Source: Thermus aquaticus
Lineage (GTDB): Bacteria > Deinococcota > Deinococci > Deinococcales > Thermaceae
NCBI RefSeq assembly: GCF_001280255.1
Contig: NZ_LHCI01000106.1
Coordinates: 1,341,766-1,405,765, forward strand
Length of the DNA: 64,000 bases
Reading direction: 5' to 3'
Within the stretch, counting starts at the first letter, position 1, and every line of letters begins with the position of its first letter. The notes under the pieces were generated by a model. The model did no database searches. It was not told the origin of the DNA and worked only from the letters and a program-made list of their open reading frames with translations. The translations under genes and the position numbers were made by a program. This document shows, in pieces, positions 7,085-16,236 of the stretch.

Positions 7085-7990
7085 GAGGCGGACCACGATC
7101 TTGCCGGTGTGGCCCCGGTCCAGAAGGGCCTGGAAGGCGGCCTCGGCCTCGGCGAAGGGGAAGACGGCCCCCACCACGGGCCGCATCTCCCGGCCCAGGC
7201 GGGGGAGGAGGAAGCCCAGGGCCTCCTCCAGAAGGGGCCTTTCCCGGAGGAGGGGGGCCAGCCAGAAGCCCAGCACCGCCAGGTTTTTGCGCATGAGGCG
7301 GAGGGGGTTGATGGGGGCCACCTCCCCCTCGGCGGCCCCGATGTAGACCAGGCGGCCCCTGGCCTTGAGGAAGTCCAGGCTTTCCTCCACCGCCTTGCCC
7401 CGCACCTCTAGGACGAGGTCCACGCCCCCCAGTTCCCGCACCTTCTCCGGAAGGGCCTCGTAGGTGGCGAGGGCGTCCGCCCCCAGGGCCTGGACCAGGG
7501 GGAGCTTTTCCGGCCTCGAGGCCGCTCCCAGCACCCTAAGCCCCAGGGCCTTGGCCACCTGCACCGCCGCCGTGCCCAAGGCCCCCGCCGCCGCCTGGAC
7601 CAGGACCCACTCCCCGGGCCTGGCCTGGGCCCGCACGAGGGCCAGGTAGGCGGTGAGGAAGGAGACGGGAAAGGCGGCGGCCTCCTCCCAGGAGAGGGCT
7701 TCGGGAAGGGGAAGAAGGGCCTCCTCCGGCACGGCCACCCGCTCCGCCAGCGCCCCATAGGGCATCAGGGCCGCGTACCGCCTTCCCCCCACCCTCCCCA
7801 CGGCCTCCATCCCCGGGGTGAAGGGGGGGCGGACCCGGGTCAGGTACCCCCCGAGCCGCATGAGGTGGTCGGCGAAGTTGAGCCCCACCGCCTCCACCTC
7901 CAAAAGGACCTCCCCCGGGCCCGGCACCGGCTCCGGCGCCTCCTTCAAGACCATGGGCCCTTCTAACCTTTCCTGCACCCAAGCGCGCAT
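7082..7990 (-). CDS. Zinc-independent quinone oxidoreductase (MDR family)
   Basis: 302-residue NADPH-dependent quinone reductase of the medium-chain dehydrogenase/reductase superfamily. Evidence: GLNFADHLMRLGGYL and PGMEAVG in the N-terminal GroES-like domain; the nucleotide-binding segment VQAAAGALGTAAVQVAKALG; the C-terminal DRGHTGKIVVRL. It aligns by eye along its whole length with the structurally characterised T. thermophilus QOR. Zinc-ligand cysteines are absent, as in that subfamily. Start: ATG with TAAACT 6 nt upstream (leaderless). Its stop comes from a family A repeat. It is not obviously linked to the sugar transporter behind it. Confidence 0.93.
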   Translation of the reverse strand: MRAWVQERLEGPMVLKEAPEPVPGPGEVLLEVEAVGLNFADHLMRLGGYLTRVRPPFTPGMEAVGRVGGRRYAALMPYGALAERVAVPEEALLPLPEALSWEEAAAFPVSFLTAYLALVRAQARPGEWVLVQAAAGALGTAAVQVAKALGLRVLGAASRPEKLPLVQALGADALATYEALPEKVRELGGVDLVLEVRGKAVEESLDFLKARGRLVYIGAAEGEVAPINPLRLMRKNLAVLGFWLAPLLRERPLLEEALGFLLPRLGREMRPVVGAVFPFAEAEAAFQALLDRGHTGKIVVRL

Positions 7991-7991
7991 A

Positions 7992-8017
7992 GGCTCAGTT
8001 TATCCCTTTACTGAGCC
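7992..8017. repeat. 8-bp inverted repeat between transporter and oxidoreductase genes
   Basis: GGCTCAGT (7992-7999) and ACTGAGCC (8010-8017) form a perfect 8-bp inverted repeat around a 10-bp spacer. It spans the stop codon of the permease gene and the -10 box of the oxidoreductase. It could be a regulator's operator or a weak RNA hairpin; there is no U-tract. Confidence 0.6.
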
Positions 8018-8806
8018 CGCCAGGAGGCCTCGCAAGAAGTAGCGTCCCAGGAATATGTAGACCAAGAGCGTGGGCAAGGCCGCCAGGATGGCCCCGGCCA
8101 TGGGCAGGTTCCACTTCACCGCCTCGCCTCCCGCCAACTGGGCTAGGGCCACGGTGATGGGCTGGCTCTCGGGCCGGGTGAGGGTCACGGCGAAAAGAAA
8201 CTCATTCCAGATCTGCGTGAACTGCCAGATGGCCACCACCACGAAGGCGGGGGCGGAAAGGGGCAGGATCACGTGGCGGAAGACCCCGAAGAAACCGGCC
8301 CCGTCTATGCGGGCCGCCTCCACGAGCTCATCGGGGATCTCACTGTAATAGTTCTTGAAGATAAGGGTGACGATGGGGATACCGTAGACCACGTGCACCA
8401 GGACCAGGCCCCAGAGGGATCCATAAAGCCCGATAGCCTTCACAAACTGGAAAAGGGGGATGAGGATGCTCTGGTAGGGGATGAACATCCCGAAGAGCAT
8501 GAGGGCGAAGAGGAGGTTGGATCCCCTAAAGGGCCACTTGGCCAGGACGTAGCCGTTCAGGGCCCCCACCAGGGCCGAGAGGAGGGTGGCGTAGGTGGCC
8601 AGCACCAGGCTGTTTTGGAACTTGGGCCGGAAGGCCTCCCAGGCGATGCGGAAGCTTTCCCAGTAGACGGGGTCGGGCCAGCGCCAGACGGTGTCCAGGG
8701 TGATCTTGGCGGGCTCCTTCAGGGCGGTGAGGAGGACCAGGTAGACGGGAAGGAGGAAGAACAGCGTGACCAGGACAAGGAAGGCGTAAAGCAGTACACG
8801 GCCCAT
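8000..8806 (-). CDS. Sugar ABC transporter permease (MalG type, CUT1)
   Basis: 268-residue inner-membrane permease with about six transmembrane segments. The cytoplasmic EAA loop ([21 protein letters not shown] region) docks the ATPase. Last gene of the glucose/mannose transporter operon; its ATG overlaps the upstream permease stop by one base (TGATG). No ATPase gene is present, so a shared MalK/MsmK-type ATPase encoded elsewhere is likely, as is common for CUT1 systems. Specificity is inferred from the adjacent binding protein. Confidence 0.93.
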   Translation of the reverse strand: MGRVLLYAFLVLVTLFFLLPVYLVLLTALKEPAKITLDTVWRWPDPVYWESFRIAWEAFRPKFQNSLVLATYATLLSALVGALNGYVLAKWPFRGSNLLFALMLFGMFIPYQSILIPLFQFVKAIGLYGSLWGLVLVHVVYGIPIVTLIFKNYYSEIPDELVEAARIDGAGFFGVFRHVILPLSAPAFVVVAIWQFTQIWNEFLFAVTLTRPESQPITVALAQLAGGEAVKWNLPMAGAILAALPTLLVYIFLGRYFLRGLLAGSVKG

Positions 8807-9915
8807 CAGCGCCGCACCTCCTTTTTCAGCTGACTTGCCAGGTAAGGGATCACCACTACCGCCACCAGGAGGAGGAGCAGGATGCCGATGGCCGCGCCCT
8901 TGGCGAACTGGTTGCCTCGGAAGGCCAGCAAGTACATGTAAATGGCGGGCACGTCGGTGGGGGCGTAGTCTAGGCCGGCCATGGCGAAGATGAGGTCAAA
9001 GATCTTCAGGGCGATGTGCCCCAGGACGATCATGGCCGAGAGGGTGATGGGGGCCAGCATGGGGAGGATCACGCGGCGAAGGAGCTGCCACTCGCTGGCC
9101 CCGTCCACCTTGGCGGCCTCAATGACCTCCACCGGGATCCCCCTGAGGCCCGCCAGGTAGAGGGCCATGGTGTAGCCGGACATCTGCCACACGGCCGCCA
9201 GGATGACCCCGATCAGGGCTAGGCTGAAGCCGTGGGGTTCGGGGTAGGGGAGGAGCTGGACCCGCTGGCCCAGGGTGAAGGCCCAGAGGAGAAGGACCCC
9301 TCCCGAGGCCAGGCCCCAGAGAAAGCGCCTTCTCTCCCCCTCCCCGCGGGCCTTAAGGGCCACGTAGAGGAGAAGGCCCCCCACTACCAGGGCGGTGAAG
9401 AAGGGGAGGTGGTTCCAGTCAAAGACGAACACCTGCTCCCGGGTGGTGAGCCAGGGGAAGGAGAGGGGGGGCAGGCCGAAGAGTGTGGGCAGGACGTTGA
9501 CGCCGCCCTGGGGCTGGAGAAGCCAGCGCCAGATGGTCCCGGTCACCACAAAGGAGAGGGCCATGGGGAAGAGAAAGACCGTGCGGAAAAACCCCTCCCC
9601 CTTGGGGGCCCGGTCCAGGGCCAAGGCCAGGAGGAAGCCCAGGCCCAGGCTTCCCGCCATGAAGAAGACCGTGAAGAAGATGAGGTTGACGACGCTTTGC
9701 CGGAAGCGCACGTCCACGAATCCGGTGAAAAGCTCCCGGTAGTTTTCCAAGCCCAGGAAGCGGAGCTGGGGGTGGAGGGCCAGGGCCTGGGCCGGGTCCT
9801 TTCCCCAGTCGGTCAGGGAGACCCAGAGGTTCTGCCCGATGAAGCCGTAGACGAAAATCCCCACGGCCACCAAGGAGGGGAACAGGACCAAAAAAGCCGC
9901 GATCCGGTCGCGCAT
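8806..9915 (-). CDS. Sugar ABC transporter permease (MalF type, CUT1)
   Basis: 369-residue permease. The [19 protein letters not shown] start is preceded by GGAGG spaced for that ATG. About eight hydrophobic segments are visible, with an extra pair in the middle ([18 protein letters not shown] and [17 protein letters not shown]). The EAA motif [21 protein letters not shown] is near residue 270. It pairs with the MalG-type permease to form the channel for the sugar delivered by the upstream binding protein. Confidence 0.93.
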   Translation of the reverse strand: MRDRIAAFLVLFPSLVAVGIFVYGFIGQNLWVSLTDWGKDPAQALALHPQLRFLGLENYRELFTGFVDVRFRQSVVNLIFFTVFFMAGSLGLGFLLALALDRAPKGEGFFRTVFLFPMALSFVVTGTIWRWLLQPQGGVNVLPTLFGLPPLSFPWLTTREQVFVFDWNHLPFFTALVVGGLLLYVALKARGEGERRRFLWGLASGGVLLLWAFTLGQRVQLLPYPEPHGFSLALIGVILAAVWQMSGYTMALYLAGLRGIPVEVIEAAKVDGASEWQLLRRVILPMLAPITLSAMIVLGHIALKIFDLIFAMAGLDYAPTDVPAIYMYLLAFRGNQFAKGAAIGILLLLLVAVVVIPYLASQLKKEVRR

Positions 9916-9967
9916 GGTTCCTCCAAGAAACCCGCGGGGGCCGGGGGCCCCCACGGGCTTTTGGGAG

Positions 9968-11203
9968 CTAGCGCCCGAGCCCCACCTGGTTGGCGATGGC
10001 TTGGGCCGCGTTGGCCGCGGCCTGCGGATTCTTGCTCTGGAGGAAGATTTCCATCACCGTGCCGAACTGGCTCATGAAGCTCTCGGGGGCCACGGCCCCG
10101 TGGACCAGGGAGCCCACGATGCGATTAGACTGCCAGTCCTTCATGGCGGACTGGCCGTAGGCGTTGTACTTGGCGGGGTCGGAGTCCAGCCTGGCGGCGA
10201 TGGAGCCCTTCAAGGGGTTGAAGGTGTCCTGGCCCTCTTTGGAGCCCACCAGCTTCAGCCAGTTGATGGCGTTCTGCCGGTTCTTGGCCCCCTTAGGCAG
10301 GCCGAAGGAGTCGGAGAGCATCATGAAGACCCCGGAGGTACCGGGGGAAGGGGCCCAGGCGAAGTCGGTGCCGGGCTTCAGCTTCAGGGTGGTGCTCATG
10401 TAGCCCGCCGCCCAGTCCCCCATGACGTTGAAGGCGGCCTGGCCCTGGACCACCCGGTCCACGGCCTGCTGCCAGGAGAGGCCGGCGGCGTCCTTGTTGG
10501 CGCAGTCCAGCACCTTGCCGAAGGTTTCCCAGACGGCCACGGCCTTGGGATCGGTGAACTTCAGCTTGCCGTTCCAGAGGTTGTTCCAGCCCTCGGGGCC
10601 CAGGATACCCAGGGCCACGCTCTCCCAGAGGTGCTGCTGGGTCCAGTTCTCCCCCAGGGCCAGGGGGGCCTCGAGGCCCTTCTTCTTAAGGGTCTGGCAG
10701 GTGGCCAGGAACTCGGCCCAGGTCTTGGGCGGGGTGACCCCCCACTCCTTGAGCTTGGCGGGCATGTACCACATGACGTTGGAGCGGTGGATGTTGACCG
10801 GAACGCTCCAGATGCCCCCCTTGTAGGAGATGAGGTCCAGAAGTCCTTTGGGGAAGGCCTTGAGCCAGCCCTCCTGCCGGAAGAGGGGGGTGAGGTCCTC
10901 CATGCGGTCCGCCACCACCCAGGTGCCGATCAGCTCCATCCCGGCGTGGACCTGGAAGGTGTCGGGGGGGTTGCCGCCCAGCATCCGGGTCTTGAGGACC
11001 GCCTTGGCGTTACCCCCCGCCCCGCCGGTCACGGTGGCGTTGATGACCTCCACCCCGGGGTACTTTTGCTTGTAGAGCTTGATGAGGGCCTCGAGGGCCG
11101 GGCCCTCGTCCCCCGCCCACCAGGAGAAGATCTCCAGTTTGCCCGTCTGGGCCAGGGCGCCGAGTCCCAGGGCCACGCCTACCGCCAGAAGCCACCTTTT
11201 CAT
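9968..11203 (-). CDS. Glucose/mannose-binding ABC transporter substrate-binding protein
   Basis: 411-residue secreted binding protein with an 18-20 residue signal peptide ([19 protein letters not shown]). The mature part begins [20 protein letters not shown] and is nearly identical by eye to the T. thermophilus glucose-binding protein of known structure. It captures glucose, mannose and probably galactose outside the membrane. The start is fixed by AGGAGGTGGAGGTT just upstream of the ATG. First gene of the three-gene transporter operon, behind a consensus-like promoter about 140 bp upstream. Confidence 0.95.
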   Translation of the reverse strand: MKRWLLAVGVALGLGALAQTGKLEIFSWWAGDEGPALEALIKLYKQKYPGVEVINATVTGGAGGNAKAVLKTRMLGGNPPDTFQVHAGMELIGTWVVADRMEDLTPLFRQEGWLKAFPKGLLDLISYKGGIWSVPVNIHRSNVMWYMPAKLKEWGVTPPKTWAEFLATCQTLKKKGLEAPLALGENWTQQHLWESVALGILGPEGWNNLWNGKLKFTDPKAVAVWETFGKVLDCANKDAAGLSWQQAVDRVVQGQAAFNVMGDWAAGYMSTTLKLKPGTDFAWAPSPGTSGVFMMLSDSFGLPKGAKNRQNAINWLKLVGSKEGQDTFNPLKGSIAARLDSDPAKYNAYGQSAMKDWQSNRIVGSLVHGAVAPESFMSQFGTVMEIFLQSKNPQAAANAAQAIANQVGLGR

Positions 11204-11315
11204 AACCTCCACCTCCTCTTGTGCCGCGGACTTTCGGCCCGCAAGCCGGCCAACGCACCCGAGGGACCAGGTCACTTTAAAGCGCTGGGTTAGCGGCGCT
11301 GGTTCCTCGGTACCC

Positions 11316-11345
11316 ACTTAACTCCCTCCGCCTACCCCTTGTCAA
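11316..11345 (-). promoter_or_regulatory. Promoter of the sugar transporter operon
   Basis: Minus strand TTGACA (11345-11340), an 18-bp spacer and TTAAGT (11321-11316). The following leader of about 110 nt before the binding-protein ATG contains AGCGC-rich short repeats (around 11280-11300) that could bind a sugar regulator; this is speculative. Confidence 0.6.
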
Positions 11346-11399
11346 GGTATGGGGGCAGGGCGTAGCCTTGGGGCAAGGCCCGCTAGGGCCCCAAAGCCA

Positions 11400-11545
11400 G
11401 GTCCCGTATGCCCTGGTGCCTGGGCGCGTAGTCCAGGCTTAAAGTGGGGAAGTCCGGTGCAAGTCCGGCGCTGTCCCGCAACGGTAACCGGTCCCGCTTC
11501 GTGCCCTTCAACGCAGACCGGAAGCCCGAATGCCTGCCAGGGCCG
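11400..11545 (+). promoter_or_regulatory. Cobalamin (adenosylcobalamin) riboswitch
   Basis: The leader of btuF contains the conserved B12 riboswitch core: GGGGAAGTCCGGTGCAAGTC, then CTGTCCCGCAACGGTAA, and the downstream B12 box AGCCCGAATGCCTGCCA (11523-11539). Edges are approximate; paired elements may begin a few dozen bases upstream. Together with the terminator at 11616 it should shut off the transporter when cobalamin is plentiful. The 485-bp gap between the sugar-binding and btuF genes is filled by the divergent sugar promoter, this riboswitch and the terminator. Confidence 0.95.
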
Positions 11546-11567
11546 CCCGCCTTTCCCCGAGGCGGGC
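11545..11567 (+). promoter_or_regulatory. Hairpin between riboswitch and terminator
   Basis: GCCCGCCT (11545-11552), loop TTCCCCG, AGGCGGGC (11560-11567): a perfect 8-bp stem directly after the B12 box. It may be part of the expression platform, for example an antiterminator competitor, or a stabilising stem. Confidence 0.5.
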
Positions 11568-11615
11568 ACCTCACGCGGATGGGGGAGAAGTGGGGGCGAA
11601 CGGCCTTTTGCCTTT

Positions 11616-11643
11616 AGCCCCTGCCTCCCGGCAGGGGCTTTTC
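11616..11643 (+). terminator. Intrinsic terminator of the cobalamin riboswitch
   Basis: Perfect 10-bp stem AGCCCCTGCC / GGCAGGGGCT with loop TCCC followed by TTTT. It lies between the aptamer and btuF, so it is most simply the riboswitch's regulated terminator. Confidence 0.85.
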
Positions 11644-11688
11644 CCTACCTCCCCTGGACCTGGCCCTAGCGGCCTTAGGGAGGTAGGC

Positions 11689-12543
11689 ATGAAGCGAGTG
11701 CTGGCGTTCCTTTCGGTCCTTTTGGCTTTGGCCCTGGCCTTTCCCCTCACGGTCACCGACGACCTGGGGCGTACCGTCACCCTCAAGGCCCCGCCCAAGC
11801 GGATCGTCACCATGCTCCCCTCGGTGACGGAGACGGTCTGCGCCCTGGGGGCCTGCGACCGGATCGTGGCCACCGACGACTACTCCGACTGGCCCGAAAG
11901 CGTGAAGCGCCTGCCCAAGGCCGGGGGGCTTTACAACCCCAACCCCGAGCTGATCGTGAGCCTGAAGCCCGACCTGGTCCTGGTCTCCAAGTACGGCAAG
12001 CTCTACGAGACCCTGGAGCGGGCGGGCCTCACCGTCTACGCCGTCCGGACCGAGACCTACGAGGACATCTTCAAGACGGTCCGCGCCTTGGGGAGGCTGC
12101 TTGGGCTTTCCTCCGAGGCCGAGCGGCTGGTGGCCCAGATCCAGAAGGAGGTCTACGGGGAAGAGGCCCGGGCGGCCAAGGCCAAGGGCCGCCCCCGGGT
12201 CTACTACGAGATTGACCCCACGCCCTACACCGTGGGTCCCGAGAGCTTCATCGGGGTCCTCATCGCCAAGGCCCGGGGGGTCAACATCGTCCCCAAGGAG
12301 CTGGGCCTCTTCCCCAAGATCAGCCCGGAGTTCGTCCTGGAGAAAAACCCCGAGGTGATCGTGGCCACCTACCCGGGCGCCTTGGAGACCATCCGCAAGC
12401 GGCCGGGCTGGGACCGCATCGCCGCCGTGCGCCAGGGGCGGATCTGCGTCTACACGGGCGGGGAGGACAGCCTCCTCTCCCGCCCCGGCCCCCGGGTGGC
12501 CCAGGGCCTGAGGCTTTTGGTGGACTGCTTCCACAAGCCATGA
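11689..12543 (+). CDS. btuF: Cobalamin ABC transporter substrate-binding protein BtuF
   Basis: 284-residue periplasmic binding protein of the BtuF/FhuD class. An Sec signal peptide (MKRVLAFLSVLLALALAFP) is followed by LTVTDDLGRTVTLKAPPKRI, the family's N-terminal signature. The helical-backbone fold is suggested by KPDLVLV and NPEVIVATYPG segments. Cobalamin specificity is inferred from the riboswitch directly upstream. I chose ATG 11689 because GGGAGGT precedes it and it yields a signal peptide; a longer frame reaches back into the riboswitch and is not plausible. Overlaps btuC by 4 bp. Confidence 0.93.
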   Translation: MKRVLAFLSVLLALALAFPLTVTDDLGRTVTLKAPPKRIVTMLPSVTETVCALGACDRIVATDDYSDWPESVKRLPKAGGLYNPNPELIVSLKPDLVLVSKYGKLYETLERAGLTVYAVRTETYEDIFKTVRALGRLLGLSSEAERLVAQIQKEVYGEEARAAKAKGRPRVYYEIDPTPYTVGPESFIGVLIAKARGVNIVPKELGLFPKISPEFVLEKNPEVIVATYPGALETIRKRPGWDRIAAVRQGRICVYTGGEDSLLSRPGPRVAQGLRLLVDCFHKP

Positions 12544-13568
12544 CCCTTGCCCTGCCCCTGGCCCTCAGGCGGAGCCTGGTCTTCGCCTGGCTCCTCTTCC
12601 TGCTCCTCCTGGCCTTGGTCCTGGGGGTGGCCCTGGGGGCGGTGGCCCTCTCCCCGGGGGAGGTGGTGCGGGCCCTTCTTGGGTGGGAGGAGAACCCCAT
12701 CGTCACCCAGCTCCGCCTGCCCCGGGTCCTGGGGGGGATGCTGGTGGGGGCCGCCCTTGGGGTGGCGGGGGCGGCCTTTCAGGGGCTTTTTCGCAACCCT
12801 TTGGCCGACCCCTACCTGATGGGTTCCGCCTCGGGGGCGGCCTTCGCCGTGACCCTCTTCGCCGCCCTTTTGGGGGGGCTTTCCCCCGCCTTCGCCCAGC
12901 ACGCCGTCTTCCAGCACCTGCCCCTTTCCGCCACCTTCTTCGGCTTTTTGGGGGCCCTTCTCGCCACCCTCCTCACCCTGGTCCTGGCCGGGGGAGTGGC
13001 CCGCACCCACGAGCTGGTGCTGGCGGGGGTGGTGGTGGGGAGCGTCCTCACCGGGGCCACCACCTACCTGATGATGCAGGACGCCGACCGGGTGCGGGCG
13101 GTCTTCGCCTACACCCTGGGGAACCTGGCCTTTCTGGGCTGGCCCTCGGTGCGGGTCCTGGCCCTCATCTTCCTGCTGACCCTGCCCCCCCTCCTCCTTC
13201 TGGGCCGGGCCCTGAACGCCCTCCAGCTGGGCGAGGAGACGGCGAGGAGCCTGGGCCTGCCCCTGGAGGCGTTAAAGCTCACCCTGCTCCTCTCGGCCAG
13301 CCTCCTCACGGCGGGCGCCGTGGCCCAGGCGGGCATCATCGGCTTTGTGGGCCTGGTGGCCCCCCACGCCCTAAGGCGCCTTCTCGGCGAGGACTACCGC
13401 CTCCTCCTTCCCGCCAGCGCCCTGGGTGGAGCGGCTCTCCTTTCTCTGGCCGACCTTCTGGCCCGCACCCTCACCCGGCCGGCGGAGCTTCCCGTGGGCG
13501 TGGTGACCACCCTCCTCGGGGGGCCTTTCTTCCTTTACCTCATGTGGAGGCGGCGTGGCTGGGCTTGA
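12540..13568 (+). CDS. btuC: Cobalamin ABC transporter permease BtuC
   Basis: 342-residue FecCD/BtuC-family permease with about ten transmembrane helices. Typical landmarks: LRLPRVLGGMLVGAALGVAG, FQGLFRNPLADPYLMGSASGAA, and GFVGLVAPHALRRLLGEDYR before the C-terminal helices. It forms the homodimeric membrane channel for BtuF-delivered corrinoid. Its ATG overlaps the btuF stop (ATGA), and its end overlaps btuD by 14 bp, so the three are translationally coupled under riboswitch control. Confidence 0.94.
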   Translation: MTLALPLALRRSLVFAWLLFLLLLALVLGVALGAVALSPGEVVRALLGWEENPIVTQLRLPRVLGGMLVGAALGVAGAAFQGLFRNPLADPYLMGSASGAAFAVTLFAALLGGLSPAFAQHAVFQHLPLSATFFGFLGALLATLLTLVLAGGVARTHELVLAGVVVGSVLTGATTYLMMQDADRVRAVFAYTLGNLAFLGWPSVRVLALIFLLTLPPLLLLGRALNALQLGEETARSLGLPLEALKLTLLLSASLLTAGAVAQAGIIGFVGLVAPHALRRLLGEDYRLLLPASALGGAALLSLADLLARTLTRPAELPVGVVTTLLGGPFFLYLMWRRRGWA

Positions 13569-14307
13569 GGCCAGGGGGCTTTGGGGGCCCCACGCCCTTA
13601 AGGGGGTGGACCTCGCCCTAAGGCCAGGGGAGTGGCTCGCCCTCCTCGGGCCCAACGGGGCGGGGAAGACCACCCTCCTTAGGGCGATGGCGGGCCTCCT
13701 CCGCCCTCAGAGGGGGGAAGTGCTCCTGGAGGGGAAGCCCCTAAGGGCCTACGGCAGCTACGAGCGGGGGCGGCTCCTCGCCTACCTCCCCCAAGGGGGG
13801 CCCTACCCCGAGGGGCTTCTGGTGGAGGAGGTGGTGCGCCTGGGAAGGCTTCCCCACCTGGGGCTTTGGGGCCGGGAGGGGAAGGAGGACGGGGAGGCGG
13901 TGGCCTGGGCCCTCGAGGCCACCGGGGCCGCCCACCTCCGGGGGAGGCTTCTTGGGACCCTTTCCGGCGGGGAGCGGCAGCGGGTCCTCCTGGCCCGGGC
14001 CCTGGCGGCGAAGCCCAGGTACCTCCTCCTGGACGAGCCCACCACCTTTTTGGACCTGGAGCACCAGGTGGGGGTGGTAGCCCTCTTGAGGCGCCTGGCG
14101 GAGATGGGCCTCGGGGTCCTTGCCGTCCTCCACGACCCCAACCAGGCGGCGTTGGCCCACCGGGTGGCCGTGGTGCATGGCGGGCGGGTGGTGGCCCAGG
14201 GCAGGCCGGAGGCGGTCCTCACCGAGCCTCTCCTCCAAGGCCTCTACGGCCCTGGGGTCCGGGTGGCCCACCTTGGGGGAAGGCCCCATGTCTACCTGGA
14301 CGGATAG
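13555..14307 (+). CDS. btuD: Cobalamin ABC transporter ATPase BtuD
   Basis: 250-residue ABC ATPase. Walker A GPNGAGKTTLL, Q-loop LPQG, signature TLSGGERQRVLLARAL, Walker B YLLLDEPTTFLDLEH and switch His in VLHDPN are all present. It energises BtuC transport. The GTG start lies within the end of btuC; the 3' end overlaps the next small gene by 20 bp. Confidence 0.94.
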   Translation: MAGLEARGLWGPHALKGVDLALRPGEWLALLGPNGAGKTTLLRAMAGLLRPQRGEVLLEGKPLRAYGSYERGRLLAYLPQGGPYPEGLLVEEVVRLGRLPHLGLWGREGKEDGEAVAWALEATGAAHLRGRLLGTLSGGERQRVLLARALAAKPRYLLLDEPTTFLDLEHQVGVVALLRRLAEMGLGVLAVLHDPNQAALAHRVAVVHGGRVVAQGRPEAVLTEPLLQGLYGPGVRVAHLGGRPHVYLDG

Positions 14308-14617
14308 GGCTAGGCTTTTTGTGAAGGGCAAAGCCTTCCTCCTGGACCTGGGAGCCGAGGTGGACCTTTACACGGAAAGGGGGCCCAGGCGGGCCCGCTA
14401 CCTGTTGGTGGGCCAGGTCTCCCCCCTCGAGGCCCTGCGCCTGGGCCTTCCCCGCCACGGGGTCCTCCACTACCCCATGCCGGTGGACCCCCTGGACTTC
14501 GCCTGGGAAGGGGGGACTCTGGCCTTCCCCGGGCTTCGGGTTTACCTGGAGGGCCCTCCGGAGTTCGTGGAAACCCCCTACTACGCCTGGGTGGTAGGAT
14601 GGCCCCCGTGGACCTAA
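14288..14617 (+). CDS. Hypothetical protein in the cobalamin operon, 109 aa
   Basis: Unrecognised cytoplasmic protein, beginning MSTWTDRARLFVKGKAFLLD. It is beta-rich, with an RYLLVGQVSPLEALRLGLPR segment and an aromatic C-terminus (ETPYYAWVVGWPPW). It overlaps btuD upstream and the DinB-like gene downstream, so it is probably co-transcribed under the riboswitch. No signal peptide, membrane segment or metal motif is visible. A corrinoid-related role is only suggested by context. Confidence 0.65.
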   Translation: MSTWTDRARLFVKGKAFLLDLGAEVDLYTERGPRRARYLLVGQVSPLEALRLGLPRHGVLHYPMPVDPLDFAWEGGTLAFPGLRVYLEGPPEFVETPYYAWVVGWPPWT

Positions 14618-15073
14618 AGGGGTTTTGCGCCTACCTCCTCTGGTCCAGGGAGGCCCTGGAGGGGGTTTCCGAAGAGGCCCTGGAAAGGCCCCTGGTGCGG
14701 AAAAGGCTCAGGAGCGTGAAGGCCCTTCTCCTGCACACGGCGGTGGTGGTGGACGCCTGGCTCCACGAGGACATCCTCAGGGCCCCCATGGTCCTCGCCC
14801 GTTTCCCGGAGGGGGAGGGCTTGCCCCGGGAGGTACCAGGAGGCCGTGGGCCGGGCCACCGGGGCCTCTCTCCAGGGCCCGGTGGACGAGAACCAGGTGG
14901 TGGCCCTGCACGACGCGCCCGAGAAGCGCTACCCCCTGGGGGACCTCCTCTGGCACGCCTCCTTGCACGAGGCGCGGCATGGGGCCCAGGTGGCGCTTCT
15001 TCTACGCGTTCTGGGGCAGGAGCCCCCCGCTTTGGGCCTCTTTTTTCCTGAAGGCGAAAGGAGGCCAAGGTGA
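14599..15073 (+). pseudogene. DinB-family protein, frameshifted
   Basis: The first frame (14599 onward) encodes a DinB-like N-terminus: LKGFCAYLLWSREALEGVS and LLHTAVVVDAWLHEDIL with a helix-1/2 histidine. Near 14821-14831, in a C4/G3 run, the reading frame changes by one base. The correct continuation, RYQEAVGRATGAS then the HASLHEARHG metal-ligand helix, is in the frame ending at 15073. Joined, they make one four-helix protein of about 157 residues with the usual three histidines. Either a real pseudogene or a one-base sequencing error. Confidence 0.8.
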
Positions 15074-16236
15074 GGTTTTCTAGACTGGACGCTTACCTGA
15101 GGCGGGCGGTGGAGGAGGGCTGGCTTCCCGGGGCCGTGGCCCTGGTGGCCCGGGAGGGGGAGGTGGTCTTCCAGGGGGTCTACGGCCTCCTGGACCCCGA
15201 GAGGGGCCTACCCATGCGGGAGGACGCCCTCTTCCGCCTTTACTCCATGACCAAGCCCTGGGTTTCCGCCCTGGCCCTCACCTTCGTGGAGGAGGGGGCC
15301 CTTGCCCTCCAGGACCCCCTGGAGAAGTACCTCCCAGGCTTCGCCCACCTCCAGGTGGGGCGGGAGGTGGGGGAGGAAGTGGTCTTAGAGCCCCTCAAGG
15401 CCCCCATCACCCTCTACGACCTCCTGCGCCACACGGCGGGCTTCACCTACGGGGTCTTTTTCCGCTCGCCGGTCAAGCGCCTCTACCTGGAGGCGGGGGT
15501 GGACCGGTACGACCTGGACCGGGAAACCTTCCTGGAGAGGCTTTCCCGGATTCCCCTCCGGTTCCAGCCAGGGGAGACCATGGAGTATGGCCTTTCCACC
15601 GATGTCCTGGGCCACCTCCTGGAGGCGTTCTCGGGGAAGTCCCTGGCCGAGCTCATGGAGGAGCGGGTCTTTGGGCCTCTTGGCATGAGGGACTCCGGCT
15701 TCGTGGCCAAGGACCCCGCCCGCCTAGCCCAGCCCTTCCCCAAAGACCCGGAGACCGGGCGGAGCCTCCGCCTCCTCCCCGTGGAGGGAAAGCCTCCCAG
15801 GTACGCCGGGGGCATGGGGGGTGTGGGGACGGCCTGGGACTACCTCCGCTTCCTCGAGGCCCTGCGCCTGGGGCGGGGCCTCCTCGCCCCGGCCTTTTGC
15901 CGCCTCATGACCCAGGACCACCTGGGGCCTCTGGCCTATGAGGGGATGCGCCGGGGGTCCGAGTACATGCCGGGGCCGGGGTACGGCTTCGGCCTGGGGG
16001 TGGCGGTGAGGCTTTCCGGCATGGGCCTGGCCCCGGGGAACCCCGGGGAGTGGAACTGGGCGGGCTTTGGCGGCACCTACTTCTTCGTGGACCCGGGGAT
16101 TGGGCTCACGGCCCTCCTTATGGCCCAGGCCCCCAACCTCCTCTCGGTCCTGGAGCCGGAGAGGGCCCTCCATTCCCGCTACGGGAGCCGCCTCTGGCTC
16201 ACCTTCCGCGCCCTGGTCTACGGGGCTTTGGACTGA
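15070..16236 (+). CDS. Serine hydrolase, class C beta-lactamase/esterase family
   Basis: 388-residue protein of the beta-lactamase-like serine hydrolase family (pfam Beta-lactamase type, EstB-like). Ser59-Met-Thr-Lys62 (LYSMTKPW) is the SxxK nucleophile motif. Tyr173 in MEYGLST is the likely second-motif tyrosine, and a GG-rich [10 protein letters not shown] segment lies in place of KTG. No signal peptide is seen, so it is probably cytoplasmic; an esterase is more likely than a resistance enzyme. The GTG start overlaps the DinB stop (GTGA). Its 3' end overlaps the truncated aldolase on the other strand by 19 bp. Confidence 0.88.
   Translation: MRFSRLDAYLRRAVEEGWLPGAVALVAREGEVVFQGVYGLLDPERGLPMREDALFRLYSMTKPWVSALALTFVEEGALALQDPLEKYLPGFAHLQVGREVGEEVVLEPLKAPITLYDLLRHTAGFTYGVFFRSPVKRLYLEAGVDRYDLDRETFLERLSRIPLRFQPGETMEYGLSTDVLGHLLEAFSGKSLAELMEERVFGPLGMRDSGFVAKDPARLAQPFPKDPETGRSLRLLPVEGKPPRYAGGMGGVGTAWDYLRFLEALRLGRGLLAPAFCRLMTQDHLGPLAYEGMRRGSEYMPGPGYGFGLGVAVRLSGMGLAPGNPGEWNWAGFGGTYFFVDPGIGLTALLMAQAPNLLSVLEPERALHSRYGSRLWLTFRALVYGALD

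Noticed and set aside
11530-11688. In-frame N-terminal extension of btuF
   Set aside because: It runs through the riboswitch B12 box and terminator and would bury the signal peptide.
15070-16236. Calling the serine hydrolase an antibiotic-resistance beta-lactamase
   Set aside because: No signal peptide and an atypical third motif; esterase-like family members fit better.
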